This document shows, piece by piece, positions 63,521 to 64,000 of a DNA stretch of 64,000 nt. The stretch covers positions 2,728,001 through 2,792,000 of the forward strand of contig NZ_AP025483.1 in NCBI RefSeq assembly GCF_024347455.1, given 5' to 3'. The position numbers and the translations under genes were made by a program. This DNA comes from Vibrio echinoideorum (GTDB lineage: Bacteria > Pseudomonadota > Gammaproteobacteria > Enterobacterales > Vibrionaceae). How positions within the stretch are numbered: the first letter of the stretch is position 1; each line of letters starts with the position of its first letter. The notes beneath the pieces were generated by a model. The model saw only the letters and a program-made list of their open reading frames with translations. It did no database searches and was not told the origin of the DNA.

Positions 63521-64000
63521 CTATCGGCTTTGAATCAACTTAACTCCGGTGTATATGCCCACAATGATACTCAACACAGAAAAAACACCCGCCAACGACA
63601 GTACAGGCATCGCCACTAACAGCTGAGTATCGTTCCCGCCACCAGCCATTACTGCTCCAAATCCCATAAGTACACCAGCAACCAAATGTTTGCCCAATCG
63701 ACGTATAGAGCTCAACCTCAATGAAAACGACCCAGTAAATAACGCGGCGCTAACCATTCCAACTAACAGAGAGATCATCAATATAAAGCGCTCACTGCTT
63801 GGCCAATCTTCGGCTTTGCCGTGCCAAAGAGAAGTCCCCATAGATTTCAACAACCCACTTGGCGTCCAATGCGGTTCATACAAGAAAACAAAGCCCGCCA
63901 TTAACCCAATCCCTAACATTGAGAACCATAACTTGCGATTTATCGCATTCATGAAGTAGCAACTCACCACAATAATGAACGAAATGATCCCAAGGAATGC
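63521..64000 (-). CDS. YeeE/YedE family transporter, N-terminal part outside the window
   Basis: The frame is still open at the right edge of the window (AFLGIISFIIVVSCYFMN before the first internal ATG), so only the C-terminal ~159 residues are visible. They contain four to five hydrophobic helices with LLVGMVSAALFTGSF and GVLMGFGAVMAGGGNDTQLL, characteristic of the YeeE/YedE sulfur-related (thiosulfate) transporter fold. The TonB-independent inner-membrane location and substrate are from the family; thiosulfate is only a possibility. The apparent GTG start at 63970 is internal. Confidence 0.8.
   Translation of the reverse strand, partial: AFLGIISFIIVVSCYFMNAINRKLWFSMLGIGLMAGFVFLYEPHWTPSGLLKSMGTSLWHGKAEDWPSSERFILMISLLVGMVSAALFTGSFSLRLSSIRRLGKHLVAGVLMGFGAVMAGGGNDTQLLVAMPVLSLAGVFSVLSIIVGIYTGVKLIQSR

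Overview
The window reads as a chromosomal segment of a marine gammaproteobacterium of the genus Vibrio. The gene order ssrA, smpB, ratA, rnfH, bamE, recN, nadK, grpE, dnaK, dnaJ and a minor-pilin cluster, together with OmpK, a DUF2850 protein and a PL7 alginate lyase, is typical of Vibrio and suggests the alginate-degrading V. splendidus group (inference from recalled synteny, not a database search). No phage, integron, insertion sequence, CRISPR array, rRNA or tRNA gene was found. The tmRNA is the only classical RNA gene.

Left part (1-13 kb): the 3' part of rlmG, a yajG lipoprotein, periplasmic cyclophilin, AmpG permease, a frameshifted DUF4397 lipoprotein, OmpK behind a CRP-like site, panE, then the CsdA/CsdE sulfur-transfer pair with tcdA, mltA, a DUF2850 protein and argA. 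Middle-left (13-25 kb): recC, a probable 58-residue small gene, recB and recD, then a TDT-family transporter divergent from a LysR regulator, and SOS-type yebG. Around 25.4-27.5 kb lies the most unusual locus: a long structured leader that begins with what looks like a fluoride-type (crcB motif) aptamer, continues with a multi-hairpin junction and ends in a hairpin that covers the ribosome binding site of a two-gene operon (NifU-like scaffold plus a GGGtGRT-family protein).

Middle-right (27.7-46.5 kb): marC-like gene, a UshA-like nucleotidase lipoprotein, dapD, a DUF3332 lipoprotein, purL with a PurR-like box, mltF, an unlisted 44-residue basic protein, tadA, a CorC/HlyC-type membrane protein behind four 16-bp repeats, an AbgT transporter, and the minor-pilin genes fimT-pilW-pilX-pilV with a divergent pilE-like gene. 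Right part (46.6-64 kb): dnaJ, an ERIC-like palindrome, dnaK and grpE with heat-shock type promoters, an alginate lyase and a DAACS symporter lying between dnaK and grpE, then nadK, recN with two LexA boxes, bamE, rnfH, ratA, smpB and ssrA. Beyond ssrA are a four-repeat retropepsin-like protein, an M15-type peptidase broken at a seven-base homopolymer, a DUF429 protein and the C-terminal part of a YeeE/YedE protein running off the edge.

Themes: cell-wall recycling (ampG, mltA, mltF), DNA repair under LexA-type control (recN, yebG) with RecBCD, trans-translation (ssrA, smpB), chaperones, and Fe-S or sulfur handling (csdA/csdE, NifU-like). Three genes (csdA, dapD, bamE) carry short tandem repeats between stop codon and terminator, and two genes are disrupted by single-base frameshifts.
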